From Treponema sp. (GTDB lineage: Bacteria > Spirochaetota > Spirochaetia > Treponematales > Treponemataceae): DNA of 15,752 nt. The DNA is taken from assembly GCA_004554075.1 (NCBI GenBank), contig SFOB01000058.1, forward strand, positions 1 to 15,752. The letters are read 5' to 3'. Shown here piece by piece: positions 1 to 6,839 of this stretch. The translations under genes and the position numbers were made by a program. The notes under the pieces were generated by a model that worked only from the letters and a program-made list of their open reading frames with translations, had not been told where the DNA came from and did not search any database. How positions within the stretch are numbered: the first letter of the stretch is position 1; each line of letters begins with the position of its first letter.

Positions 1-78
1 GTCCTTACAAATACCGCCGTCAACATTACGGCCTTGCAGCCGGATAGTTTTAACTTGATTAATTGGATAGTTTTTCAT
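1..78 (-). CDS. 5' end of an unidentified leftward gene (partial)
   Basis: Reading leftward from an ATG at 78, an open frame runs off the window edge after 26 codons, beginning MKNYPINQVKTIRLQGRN. I do not recognise the family from so short a piece. The start is supported by a promoter-like arrangement directly upstream: -35 ATGACA at 109-114, 17-base spacer, -10 TATACT at 86-91, then 7 bases to the ATG. There is no Shine-Dalgarno sequence, so the message may be leaderless. It is divergent from the GH130 gene. The opposite strand also has short open frames here, but none comes with a start or signal. Confidence 0.55.
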   Translation of the reverse strand, partial: MKNYPINQVKTIRLQGRNVDGGICKD

Positions 79-85
79 GTGTGTG

Positions 86-114
86 AGTATATAAAATTTT
101 TATACACATGTCAT
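86..114 (-). promoter_or_regulatory. Promoter of the leftward partial gene
   Basis: On the minus strand: -35 ATGACA (109-114), 17-base spacer, -10 TATACT (86-91), ATG seven bases later. The -35 hexamer is exactly the terminal hexamer of the palindromic repeat at 109-212. Confidence 0.5.
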
Positions 115-212
115 CCTCGGGCTTGACCCGGGGATCCAGGAATTACAGTGATGCCTAGATTCCTAACCGAGTTTGCTTCGCAACCGTCGCAGAGTCAAGC
201 ACGGGAATGACA
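109..212. repeat. Palindromic intergenic repeat (copy R1, composite)
   Basis: Begins TGTCAT and ends ATGACA. The left hairpin has arms ATCCTCGGG and CCCGGGGAT with loop CTTGA. The right end, GTCAAGCACGGGAATGACA, is a reverse-complement half of the same family. The middle is unlike the other copies. It is the longest copy upstream of the carbohydrate genes. Confidence 0.75.
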
Positions 213-224
213 TTTTTAACCTAA

Positions 225-268
225 TTTTACCTAATTTAACTTAATACATTTTACCTAATTAACTTAAT
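225..268. repeat. Pair of AT-rich direct repeats
   Basis: TTTTACCTAATTTAACTTAA(T) at 225-245 is repeated at 249-268 with one T fewer, a 24-base period. A shorter piece (TTTTTAACCTAAT) precedes it. The pair lies immediately upstream of the GH130 -35 box, a position suitable for a regulator-binding site; no regulator can be named. Confidence 0.7.
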
Positions 269-273
269 TTTTC

Positions 274-302
274 TTGACAATTTAAATAAGCAGCAGTACA
301 TT
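274..302 (+). promoter_or_regulatory. Promoter of the GH130 gene
   Basis: Perfect -35 TTGACA at 274-279, 17-base spacer, -10 TACATT at 297-302. Transcription would start near 309, giving a leader of about 55 bases that carries the hairpin at 317-342 and the ribosome site GAAGGAG at 351-357. Confidence 0.65.
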
Positions 303-316
303 AGAGGCATAGATGA

Positions 317-342
317 GATCCCGAAACGAGTTCGGGATGACA
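317..342. repeat. Palindromic intergenic repeat (copy R2, single hairpin)
   Basis: Arms ATCCCGAA (318-325) and TTCGGGAT (331-338), loop ACGAG, ending ATGACA. It lies in the predicted 5' UTR of the GH130 gene and happens to be open in frame with it, which would falsely extend the protein by 17 residues if an ATG at 313 were taken as the start. Confidence 0.8.
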
Positions 343-363
343 TTATTTTCGAAGGAGCATTAT

Positions 364-1383
364 ATGGCAAAAATCATTAGTGGCGGAAACTTGCCAAACA
401 TTCCATGGCAGGACAAACCAAAGGACAGCTGGCAGCCAATCTGGCGCTACACAGAAAATCCGGTTATCGACCGTAATCCATTCCCAGGCATGGGTCGTAT
501 TTTCAACTCAGCAGTAATTCCTTGGGAAGGAAAATTCAAGGGTGTATTCCGTGCAGAATCAACACTCGCACGTCCTTTCCTCTACCTCGGCGACTCAGAC
601 GACGGTATTCACTGGACTTTCCAGACAGAAAGAATCCACATGCACGACCCGGATGGAACCCCACACGATCCTTATTATGCATACGACCCACGTGTTGTTA
701 AAGTAGATGACACTTATTATATCATGTGGTGCGGTGACTTTGACGGTGCTGCAATCGGTGTGGCTTCAACAAAAGATTTCAAAGACTTCACACGTCTCGA
801 AAATCCATTCCTTCCATTCAACCGCAACGCAGTTTTGTTCCCACGCAAAATCGACAACAAGTTTGTAATGCTCTCACGTCCTTCAGATTCAGGACACACA
901 CCATTCGGCGACATTCTTCTTTCACAGTCTCCTGATATGAAATACTGGGGAGAACACCGCCTTGTAATGCAGAAAGGCGGAAGTGGCTGGTGGGAAGGTC
1001 TCAAAATCGGTGCAGGCCCGGCTCCTATCGAAACAGATGAAGGCTGGCTCCTCTTCTTCCACGGAGTTTGCCAGACCTGTAACGGCTACGTTTACTCATT
1101 CTCTGCAGCCCTTCTCGACAAGGATAAGCCTTCAATCGTAAAGTACCGCTGCTCAGACTACATGCTCACACCAGAGCTTCCATATGAAACAACAGGCTTC
1201 GTAGACAACGTTTGCTTCCCAGTTGCAGCCCTCACAGACCAGGCAACAGGCCGCATCGCCCTCTACTACGGTTGCGCCGACACAGTAACCGGCCTCTGCT
1301 TCACAACAGTAGACGAGACAATCAAGTTCATTAAGGAACACAACGAATTGAGTGCACTCGACAAAGACGAAGGAAGGTTCTAA
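364..1383 (+). CDS. GH130 family beta-mannoside phosphorylase
   Basis: A 339-residue cytoplasmic enzyme (no signal peptide) closely resembling GH130 subfamily 2 mannoside phosphorylases such as UhgbMP. The family cleaves beta-1,4-mannosyl linkages with phosphate, releasing mannose 1-phosphate; some members act on the Man-GlcNAc core of N-glycans. Seen here: RIFNSAV (45-51), YDPRVV with the likely proton-donor Asp108, FNRNAVLFPRK, MLSRPSDSGHTPFGDI, KIGAGPAPIET, FHGV and YYGCADTVTGL near the C-terminus, so the five-bladed propeller is complete. The start at 364 is chosen for GAAGGAG seven bases upstream. It has its own promoter at 274-302 and ends at a hairpin-rich zone facing a convergent gene. 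Substrate (mannan versus N-glycan) cannot be settled from sequence. Confidence 0.9.
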   Translation: MAKIISGGNLPNIPWQDKPKDSWQPIWRYTENPVIDRNPFPGMGRIFNSAVIPWEGKFKGVFRAESTLARPFLYLGDSDDGIHWTFQTERIHMHDPDGTPHDPYYAYDPRVVKVDDTYYIMWCGDFDGAAIGVASTKDFKDFTRLENPFLPFNRNAVLFPRKIDNKFVMLSRPSDSGHTPFGDILLSQSPDMKYWGEHRLVMQKGGSGWWEGLKIGAGPAPIETDEGWLLFFHGVCQTCNGYVYSFSAALLDKDKPSIVKYRCSDYMLTPELPYETTGFVDNVCFPVAALTDQATGRIALYYGCADTVTGLCFTTVDETIKFIKEHNELSALDKDEGRF

Positions 1384-1389
1384 TCACCG

Positions 1390-1417
1390 TGTCATTCCCG
1401 CGCTTGACGCGGGAATC
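1390..1417. repeat. Palindromic intergenic repeat (copy R3, single hairpin)
   Basis: TGTCATTCCCG... with perfect arms ATTCCCGCG (1394-1402) and CGCGGGAAT (1408-1416) around loop CTTGA. It lies seven bases after the GH130 stop. Confidence 0.8.
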
Positions 1418-1421
1418 TCAT

Positions 1422-1505
1422 GCAGGAGGGGGAAGTCTCCCCCTCGCCCGCACTTCGTTGCGGGCTACCCCTTCTTACGGGGGCTGCCGCCCCCGTAACG
1501 CCCCC
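1422..1505. repeat. Three-hairpin GC-rich intergenic element, copy 1
   Basis: Three perfect hairpins in a row: GAGGGGGA/TCCCCCTC (1426-1445), GCCCGCA/TGCGGGC (1446-1465) and TTACGGGGGC/GCCCCCGTAA (1475-1498), ending AACGCCCCC. A second copy with compensated stem changes lies at 5771-5852. Between the convergent GH130 and HEYGH genes it could end transcription both ways, although no U-run follows. Confidence 0.85.
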
Positions 1506-1515
1506 ATCTTTACGT

Positions 1516-1941
1516 CTACCAGCAGGCTTTCTCGCCGGTAATCTTTTCACCTAGCCAGCTGGCGTTATATTCTACAAAACACTTTGTATATTTTACATCC
1601 TTATATTTTTTTGTACCCTTCAGAATTGGGTAAACCACACTACCCCAGCCCACAGAAATCACACCTACAATAGCATAAAAAGGTCCCAACACAAGAGACT
1701 GAAAAGTGTGTCCGTATTCGTGGATTCTGGCTCCTTTCTGATATTCTTTATCATCATTTGTCGGAACAAAAATAAAAGGCCCAAGACTCAAACCCGCCCA
1801 TTTATCTTTCCACTGAGTTTCAATGGCACATCGGTAAATCCGGTGCGGCCGCGCAATATGAATCATAAAAAACAAAAAGCCGATGACAGTCTGTCCCAGG
1901 CCCCAGGTAAATTGAACTAATAGATATAAAAACTTTTTCAT
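1516..1941 (-). CDS. Small membrane protein with HEYGH metallopeptidase-like motif
   Basis: 141 residues with two hydrophobic segments (about 4-29 and 82-104). Between them lies HEYGHTFQSLVLGP, whose HEYGH (74-78) is an HExxH zinc-site pattern, and a downstream glutamate in FVEYNASWLG (E124) could be the third ligand. Similar small bacterial membrane proteins with HE(F/Y)GH...QS..LGP are known but uncharacterised, so a peptidase role is inference. It converges with GH130 and diverges from the GH16-like lipoprotein gene. Its ATG has no Shine-Dalgarno site but a good promoter with the -10 only six bases upstream. Confidence 0.7.
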   Translation of the reverse strand: MKKFLYLLVQFTWGLGQTVIGFLFFMIHIARPHRIYRCAIETQWKDKWAGLSLGPFIFVPTNDDKEYQKGARIHEYGHTFQSLVLGPFYAIVGVISVGWGSVVYPILKGTKKYKDVKYTKCFVEYNASWLGEKITGEKACW

Positions 1942-1947
1942 GATTAT

Positions 1948-1976
1948 AGTATAAGGCCACTCTTCCCGGTCTTCAA
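1948..1976 (-). promoter_or_regulatory. Promoter of the HEYGH gene, leaderless type
   Basis: Minus strand: -35 TTGAAG (1971-1976), 17-base spacer, -10 TATACT (1948-1953), then six bases to the ATG. Transcription would begin at or next to the start codon. Confidence 0.55.
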
Positions 1977-2031
1977 GACGAAAAAAAACGAATAAAAATA
2001 TAACAAACTTTTATTAAACAAAAAGATGTTA

Positions 2032-2050
2032 TATAATTAAACATAAGGAG
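2032..2050 (+). promoter_or_regulatory. -10 box and ribosome site of the GH16-like lipoprotein gene
   Basis: TATAAT at 2032-2037 is followed by TAAGGAG at 2044-2050, seven bases before the ATG at 2058. A matching -35 is weak (TTTTAT or TTTATT near 2009-2015). The strong ribosome site fixes ATG 2058 rather than the in-frame TTG at 2052. Confidence 0.5.
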
Positions 2051-2057
2051 ATTGTTT

Positions 2058-2933
2058 ATGAAAAAATGCTTATTGCTTTTACCTTTACTTATCCTAATCG
2101 GATGTTCAAAAGAAGCTGTACCGACTGAACCGGCAGTGCCGGCTGTACCGCCAGAAACTACAGAACTTGCCGGCGTCACTTACGAACTTGAATATTCCGA
2201 CGATTTTAATTCATCAGACACCATATACAAAAATTGGGGCATAATAAATCTAGATTTTGGCGAATCAAGAGCGAAGAATGGCTATCATATCTGGGCTAAA
2301 AAAGAAAATGTTAATGTAGAAGATGGATCATTATGTCTGAACGTTAATATTGACAATCAAAACAAAACCGCATCAGGCGGCACATTAACTTCAATCAATC
2401 GGTTTTTACTAAAAGACACAATGTGGGAAACAAGGTTTAAAGTAGACAAATCTCTTGGTGGAGACTGGTTTGTTTTCCTTATAACACCAAAACATAGTCC
2501 AGATAGTACGCTTGCTGACAACACCTATTATTCACTGACAAATGATGTAGAGTTCAGAGAAATAACACCTATTGAACTTGAAACTGAGAAGGGAAAGTTT
2601 AGAAGTGCCGTATACTTTTTCAACAACCTAAACCAGACTGGTTATAATCTGAATACAGAGAAAAAGGTAACTATTGACGATTCTTTTTATAATACATGGC
2701 ATACCTTAAAGTTCATATGGAACGACACTGAATATCATTGTTATTTAGATGATAAATTTATTTATCAGGTAACAAAAAATGAAACCTTAAAAAACATACC
2801 AGAAAATGAATTGTATGGTACTATCTACTTTGGCGCAGATATGATGGGAGAATGGCACGGAATGATTGATACAAGCATGCCACCCCACAGTTACTACGTC
2901 GATTACGTAAAAGTCTGGAGAAAAGCTGAATAA
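2058..2933 (+). CDS. GH16-like (laminarinase/concanavalin-fold) lipoprotein
   Basis: 291 residues. A lipoprotein signal (KKCLLLLPLLILIGC, lipidated Cys16) is followed by a short Pro/Glu-rich linker to about residue 37, then a jelly-roll domain resembling GH16 endo-beta-glucanases. Typical features are WETRFKV (123-129), a WHTLKFIWNDTEYHCYLDD segment (214-232) and the closing YVDYVKVW (280-287). The GH16 catalytic signature E-x-D-x-x-E appears as DVEFRE (163-168), with first Glu and central Asp changed to Asp and Glu, so activity is doubtful; it may bind glycans at the cell surface. Codon use is more AT-rich than in the flanking glycosidase genes. No terminator is evident downstream. Confidence 0.7.
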   Translation: MKKCLLLLPLLILIGCSKEAVPTEPAVPAVPPETTELAGVTYELEYSDDFNSSDTIYKNWGIINLDFGESRAKNGYHIWAKKENVNVEDGSLCLNVNIDNQNKTASGGTLTSINRFLLKDTMWETRFKVDKSLGGDWFVFLITPKHSPDSTLADNTYYSLTNDVEFREITPIELETEKGKFRSAVYFFNNLNQTGYNLNTEKKVTIDDSFYNTWHTLKFIWNDTEYHCYLDDKFIYQVTKNETLKNIPENELYGTIYFGADMMGEWHGMIDTSMPPHSYYVDYVKVWRKAE

Positions 2934-2958
2934 TAACTTCACAATTAATATAGAGATT

Positions 2959-2999
2959 TATTCACCAATATACTGCGGGTCGTGGTATAATGGTGAATA
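2959..2999 (+). promoter_or_regulatory. Extended -10 promoter inside an inverted repeat, oxidoreductase gene
   Basis: TGG-TATAAT at 2983-2991 is an extended -10 box; seven bases later is the ATG at 2999, with no Shine-Dalgarno site. Perfect 9-base inverted arms TATTCACCA (2959-2967) and TGGTGAATA (2991-2999) bracket the promoter core, which looks like an operator. Confidence 0.55.
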
Positions 3000-4045
3000 T
3001 GAAAAACTATGTTAATTGGGCAATTCTTGCCCCGGGCCGCATTGCCAACGCTATGGCAACTGCAATGAATGGAATAAAAGACGGAAAATTAAAAACTATC
3101 GACGGAAGTAAAATCCGTTTATATGCAGTAGCAAGCCGAAATCTGGAACGTGCCCAGGACTTTGCTAAAAAATGGAATTTTGAAAAGGCTTACGCCAGCT
3201 ACGAAGAGCTCTATAATGACCCGGAAGTAGATGCAGTTTATATTGCAAATCCGCATGCCTTCCATCTGGATTCCGTTCTTGGCTGTCTGAATGGCGGAAA
3301 GCACGTACTTTGCGAAAAGCCTGCCGGCTGTTCACGCGACCAGCTGGATAAAATGACTTCCCTTGCCCGCGAAAAAAATCTTTTCTTTATGGAAGCAATG
3401 TGGACGGCTTTTAATCCGACAATTGCAGAAATCAAAAAGGAAATTGCAGCCGGAACAATCGGTCAGATTCAGAATATTGATTCCCGCTTCTGCAACAGAA
3501 ATCCTTACGATCCAGACGACAGAAACTACGCGCCAGATCAGGCCGGCGGTGCCCTCCTGGACCTTGGCATTTACAACATCTACTTTGCAATGATGCTGGC
3601 AGACTTCTCCCCTATTACAGCAGAAAGTTCAGCCGTTCGCATGCTCAAGGGAGTTGATGCCTGGAACAGCGTAAACCTTACCTTTGAAAACGGAATCGTA
3701 ACCTCTTTTCAGGATGCCATGGACCTGCCTTCTACAGTGCCAACTCACGACGCCGTAATTTACGGAACAAAGGGCTACATCACAGTAGAAAACTTTTTCT
3801 GCACTCAGAAAGCAGATGTACATGTTTACAAAAATATCTGGGGTGGAGAGTCAGAATTGGTCCGCGAAATCCGCCAGCCATTTGCCGTAAACGGCTACGA
3901 ATATGAACTTGCCCATGCAACAGAATTCATTCTCGCCGGCAAGACCGAATCCGATGTGCACACTTTCAAAAAATCAGAAGATTTGATTGATATGATGGAT
4001 ACGCTGCGTAAGGACTGGAACTTCAGATATCCGTGGGAAGCCTAA
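2999..4045 (+). CDS. Gfo/Idh/MocA family NAD(P)-dependent oxidoreductase
   Basis: 348 residues, cytoplasmic. N-terminal Rossmann domain with AILAPGRIA (8-16); the first glycine of the usual GxGxxA loop is Ala here. The catalytic-lysine motif is CEKP (105-108, Lys107). The C-terminal alpha/beta domain holds FMEAMWTAFNP and GGALLDLGIYNIYF (Asp188, Tyr192). FMEAMWT and the overall layout recall the dihydrodiol/NADP-xylose dehydrogenase branch, but the sugar substrate is not certain. I prefer ATG 2999 because an extended -10 (TATAAT 2986-2991) overlaps the alternative in-frame ATG at 2990. Position directly before the GH39 xylosidase suggests oxidation of a released pentose or related sugar. Confidence 0.85.
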   Translation: MKNYVNWAILAPGRIANAMATAMNGIKDGKLKTIDGSKIRLYAVASRNLERAQDFAKKWNFEKAYASYEELYNDPEVDAVYIANPHAFHLDSVLGCLNGGKHVLCEKPAGCSRDQLDKMTSLAREKNLFFMEAMWTAFNPTIAEIKKEIAAGTIGQIQNIDSRFCNRNPYDPDDRNYAPDQAGGALLDLGIYNIYFAMMLADFSPITAESSAVRMLKGVDAWNSVNLTFENGIVTSFQDAMDLPSTVPTHDAVIYGTKGYITVENFFCTQKADVHVYKNIWGGESELVREIRQPFAVNGYEYELAHATEFILAGKTESDVHTFKKSEDLIDMMDTLRKDWNFRYPWEA

Positions 4046-4046
4046 C

Positions 4047-4185
4047 TGTCATCCCGAACTTAGGGAGCGACGGCTGAAAGCCGTAAAAATGCTCCGGTGG
4101 AGCATTTTTAGCGAGTCTCCGAGCAGCTGTGCTGCGAAGGTGTAGGGATCTATGTTATAGATGCTGAAACAAGTTCAGCATGACA
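4047..4185. repeat. Palindromic intergenic repeat (copy R4, long form)
   Basis: Starts TGTCATCCCGAACTT and ends with the hairpin ATGCTGAA-ACAAG-TTCAGCAT plus GACA. Inside are the hairpins ACGGCT/AGCCGT (4070-4084), a 12-base-pair terminator-like hairpin (4084-4110), GCAGC/GCTGC (4123-4135) and a CTATGTTATAG centre like that of R5 and R6. Its right end contains an ATG (4161) in frame with the GH39 gene, which should not be used as the start. Confidence 0.8.
4084..4110. terminator. Hairpin terminator after the oxidoreductase gene
   Basis: Perfect 12-base arms TAAAAATGCTCC and GGAGCATTTTTA around GGT, giving a U-run on the 3' side in either direction. It would separate the oxidoreductase gene from GH39 at least partly. 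Confidence 0.6.
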
Positions 4186-4211
4186 AAAACATACTTAAGG
4201 AAAATAAAAAA

Positions 4212-5771
4212 ATGTCAAAACACATAATCACAGGAAACGAAAACGTACTTTTCAACAACAACGCCTTTTACTGCATAGGCACTGGCCGCATGGGTCTGGC
4301 TCTGCAGAAACAGTATTACGAACAGCTTAAGCTGGTGCAGGAAAAAATCGGCTTTGAACATATACGCGGCCACGGACTCTTCCACGACGACATGGCAATT
4401 TACCGCGAGTTCCAGCCGGGAGTTCCTGAGTTTGGGCCACATGCCTGGGAAGGCCGCGACGAAAAAAAGGTTCAGGTAGAATATAACTGGACTTATCTTG
4501 ATATGGTCATGGACTCTTACAAAGAGCTCCACATCAAACCTTTTATTGAACTTGGCTTTATGCCAAATCAGCTGAAAAGCGGCGACAATTCAATTTTCTA
4601 CTGGAAGGGCCACACTACACCACCTTACAACTACGACCGCTGGGCTGGTTTAGTCCAGGCAACACTGCGCCACCTTATGGACCGCTACGGAGCTGATGAA
4701 GTTGTTACCTGGCCGGTTGAAGTATGGAACGAGCCTAACCTCCCGGGCTTCTGGAAAGATGCCAACATGGAAGAGTATTTTAAACTTTATGATATTTCTT
4801 CCCGAGCTGTAAAGGCAGTTGATAAACGCTTCCGCGTTGGCGGCCCTGCTGTATGCGGCGGAACTGACAAGGAATGGATTAAAGCCTTTCTGGAGTTTGT
4901 GCGCAAAAACAAGTGTCCTCTGGATTTTGTAACCCGTCACCACTACACAACAGAAATGCCGAATCATGATGGCCACTACGGCTATCCAAAACTTCATCCA
5001 AAAGAGCAGTGCTTCGGCCAGCTGGATTCTACCCGTGGCATAGTTGATTCCTTCAAGGAATTCAAAGGCATGGATATAAACGTTACTGAGTTCAATACTT
5101 CTTATATTCCTAATGCACCGGTTCACGACATGAACTTAAATGCCGCTTACATTGCAAACATGCTTTCTACCTTTGGCGACAATCACCGCTCATATTCTTA
5201 CTGGACCTTTGGCGATATTTTTGAAGAGTCCGGAGTTCCTTATACTCCATTCCACGGAGGCTTCGGTCTTGTTGCAAACGGTCTGATTCCAAAGCCAACC
5301 TTCTGGACTTTTGCCTTTTATAAAAAGCTGACAAAGGATTATGAAAAATGCGTTTTGAAAACTCCAAATTGTGTAGTTGTAAAACGAACGAATGGTAGTT
5401 TCGCAGGTGTGGTTTGGAATGTTGATACAGAAATGACAGGCAAAGAGTTTAAGCTGGATCTTACCTTCCCTCTGGAAACTAAGGCAAAAGGAAAGACAGC
5501 AGACGAAAAGCTTCCAAACGTTCTTGTCACAGAACTTGTCGATGAAGAAGTCTGCAATCCGCTTAAGACCTGGCATGAGCTTGGCGAACATGCAAATCCT
5601 TCAAAAGAAGAGATTGAACTTTTACAGCGCAGTGCCCAGCCATTCCTTCAGACAAAACGTTGCGGCAACAAAGTGAGCCTTGTTCTCAAGGAAAATGCAG
5701 TCTGCTACTTTGAAATCAAGGCTGCCCCAATCACAAGCGACCGCGGTTATACCTTCGGTAGACTTTATTAG
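4212..5771 (+). CDS. xynB: GH39 family beta-xylosidase
   Basis: 519 residues, close to the length of characterised GH39 xylosidases (about 500), without signal peptide, so intracellular. GH39 enzymes hydrolyse xylo-oligosaccharides from the non-reducing end with retention. The acid/base is Glu174 in VEVWNEPNLPGFW and the nucleophile Glu293 in NVTEFNTSY; TRHHY (241-245) and the C-terminal beta-sandwich (WNVDTEM onward) are also present. The ATG at 4212 follows TAAGGA by about ten bases; the upstream in-frame ATG at 4161 lies inside repeat R4. It sits between the oxidoreductase and FMN-enzyme genes, all on the plus strand. The gene symbol is by family habit. Confidence 0.92.
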   Translation: MSKHIITGNENVLFNNNAFYCIGTGRMGLALQKQYYEQLKLVQEKIGFEHIRGHGLFHDDMAIYREFQPGVPEFGPHAWEGRDEKKVQVEYNWTYLDMVMDSYKELHIKPFIELGFMPNQLKSGDNSIFYWKGHTTPPYNYDRWAGLVQATLRHLMDRYGADEVVTWPVEVWNEPNLPGFWKDANMEEYFKLYDISSRAVKAVDKRFRVGGPAVCGGTDKEWIKAFLEFVRKNKCPLDFVTRHHYTTEMPNHDGHYGYPKLHPKEQCFGQLDSTRGIVDSFKEFKGMDINVTEFNTSYIPNAPVHDMNLNAAYIANMLSTFGDNHRSYSYWTFGDIFEESGVPYTPFHGGFGLVANGLIPKPTFWTFAFYKKLTKDYEKCVLKTPNCVVVKRTNGSFAGVVWNVDTEMTGKEFKLDLTFPLETKAKGKTADEKLPNVLVTELVDEEVCNPLKTWHELGEHANPSKEEIELLQRSAQPFLQTKRCGNKVSLVLKENAVCYFEIKAAPITSDRGYTFGRLY

Positions 5772-5852
5772 CAAGGAGGGGGAAGTTTCCCCCTGCGCGC
5801 CCACGTTGTTGGGCGCTACCCTCTCTGCGGGGGATTCCCCCGCAACGCCCCC
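5771..5852. repeat. Three-hairpin GC-rich intergenic element, copy 2
   Basis: Begins at the last base of the GH39 stop codon and ends two bases before the AAGGAG ribosome site of the next gene. Hairpins: AGGGGGAA/TTCCCCCT (5777-5794), GCGCCCA/TGGGCGC (5797-5816) and TGCGGGGG/CCCCCGCA (5826-5844), then AACGCCCCCT. Stem bases differ from copy 1 but remain paired. Confidence 0.85.
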
Positions 5853-5864
5853 TAAGGAGCAACT

Positions 5865-6752
5865 ATGGACTATACTTCAAACTCCGACAAAATCACCCGT
5901 GACTTTTTCGACTCCCTCTTAATCGAACCCCGCTATATTGACTCAGCCCTGCCTTCGATAAAACTTGAGCTTTACGGCCGTACTTTTGACACCCCAGTTA
6001 TGACAGCGGCTCTCTCCCACCTTGGAAACACAACAGAAAACGGCATGGTCATCTATGCTCAGGCAGCCGCTAAGGCTAATGCTGTTCACTGGGTTGGTAT
6101 GGGAGAAGATAAGGAGCTGGAAGATATCTGTGCTACAGGGGCTGCCACAATCAAAATCATAAAGCCTCATGCAGACAACAAAGAAGTTTTCCGCAAAATC
6201 GAGCACGCTAAAAAGGCCGGCTGCTTTGCAGTAGGCATGGACATAGACCACGTCTTCAACGGAAGCGGCGGCTACGACAATGTACTGGGGTTTCCTATGA
6301 AGAGCAAAAGCGCTGAAGAGATGCACGATTTTGTTCAGGCCGCAGGCGACACTCCATTTATTGTAAAGGGAGTTCTCAGCACAAAAGACGCAGAAAAATG
6401 TCTTAAGGCCGGCTGCAGGGGAATTCAGTTATCCCACCACCATGGAATTATGAGTTATGCCGTTCCGCCTCTTATGATGCTGCCGGAGATTCTGCAGGTA
6501 ACCCGTGGAGAAATCCCGGTATTTATAGACTGCGGAATCGAAAACGGAATGGATGTATACAAGTGCCTTGCCCTGGGCGCTACTGCAGTGAGTGTAGGCC
6601 GCCACCTTATGCCGCTTTTAAAGGAAGGTGCCGATAAAACCGCCGGTCGTATTAAGGAAATGACTGGCGAGCTTGCCGCAACCATGGCCCGCACCGGCAT
6701 CCGCGACCTCAAGAGCTTCGACCCGACAATTATTCATCAAAGAAATTTCTAA
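5865..6752 (+). CDS. FMN-dependent alpha-hydroxy-acid dehydrogenase family protein
   Basis: 295 residues, shorter than classical lactate or glycolate oxidases (about 350-400). It has the FMN TIM-barrel pattern: TAALSHLGNT near the N-terminus, FIVKGV with the flavin-contacting Lys168, and VFIDCGIENGMDVYKCLALGATAVSVGR (split phosphate-binding loop, 219-246). The catalytic region reads SHHHGI (190-195) where classical members have SNHGGR, so a catalytic-type His remains but the substrate Arg is missing. Related short proteins occur in gut anaerobes; the substrate is unknown. ATG 5865 is fixed by AAGGAG at 5854-5859. It is probably co-transcribed with GH39 and the following isomerase gene. Confidence 0.78.
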   Translation: MDYTSNSDKITRDFFDSLLIEPRYIDSALPSIKLELYGRTFDTPVMTAALSHLGNTTENGMVIYAQAAAKANAVHWVGMGEDKELEDICATGAATIKIIKPHADNKEVFRKIEHAKKAGCFAVGMDIDHVFNGSGGYDNVLGFPMKSKSAEEMHDFVQAAGDTPFIVKGVLSTKDAEKCLKAGCRGIQLSHHHGIMSYAVPPLMMLPEILQVTRGEIPVFIDCGIENGMDVYKCLALGATAVSVGRHLMPLLKEGADKTAGRIKEMTGELAATMARTGIRDLKSFDPTIIHQRNF

Positions 6753-6761
6753 GCACAACAC

Positions 6762-6821
6762 GTCATGCTGAACTTGTTTCAGCATCTATAATATAGACCC
6801 CGAAACAAGTTCGGGGTGACA
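6762..6821. repeat. Palindromic intergenic repeat (copy R5, two hairpins)
   Basis: A 60-base, nearly symmetrical unit: hairpin ATGCTGAA-CTTGT-TTCAGCAT, palindromic centre CTATAATATAG, hairpin ACCCCGAA-ACAAG-TTCGGGGT, ending GACA. It ends seven bases before the AAGGAG of the isomerase gene. Confidence 0.85.
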
Positions 6822-6839
6822 ATGAATAAGGAGACCACA

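Noticed and set aside
1..47. Tail of a plus-strand gene ending at TAG 45-47
   Set aside because: The same bases encode a better-supported minus-strand start with promoter; the plus-strand piece has no independent evidence.
313..363. Upstream in-frame ATG adding 17 residues to the GH130 protein
   Set aside because: The extension is translated from the palindromic repeat R2; the family N-terminus and the GAAGGAG site both point to 364.
4161..4211. Upstream in-frame ATG adding 17 residues to the GH39 protein
   Set aside because: It is translated from the end of repeat R4; TAAGGA before 4212 gives a better start.
4650..5126. 158-codon open frame opposite the GH39 gene
   Set aside because: It lies fully antisense to conserved GH39 sequence with both catalytic motifs; no promoter or family match.
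6786..6796. TATAAT in the centre of repeats R5 and R6 as a promoter
   Set aside because: No -35 hexamer at 16-18 bases on either strand; the match follows from the CTATAATATAG palindrome.
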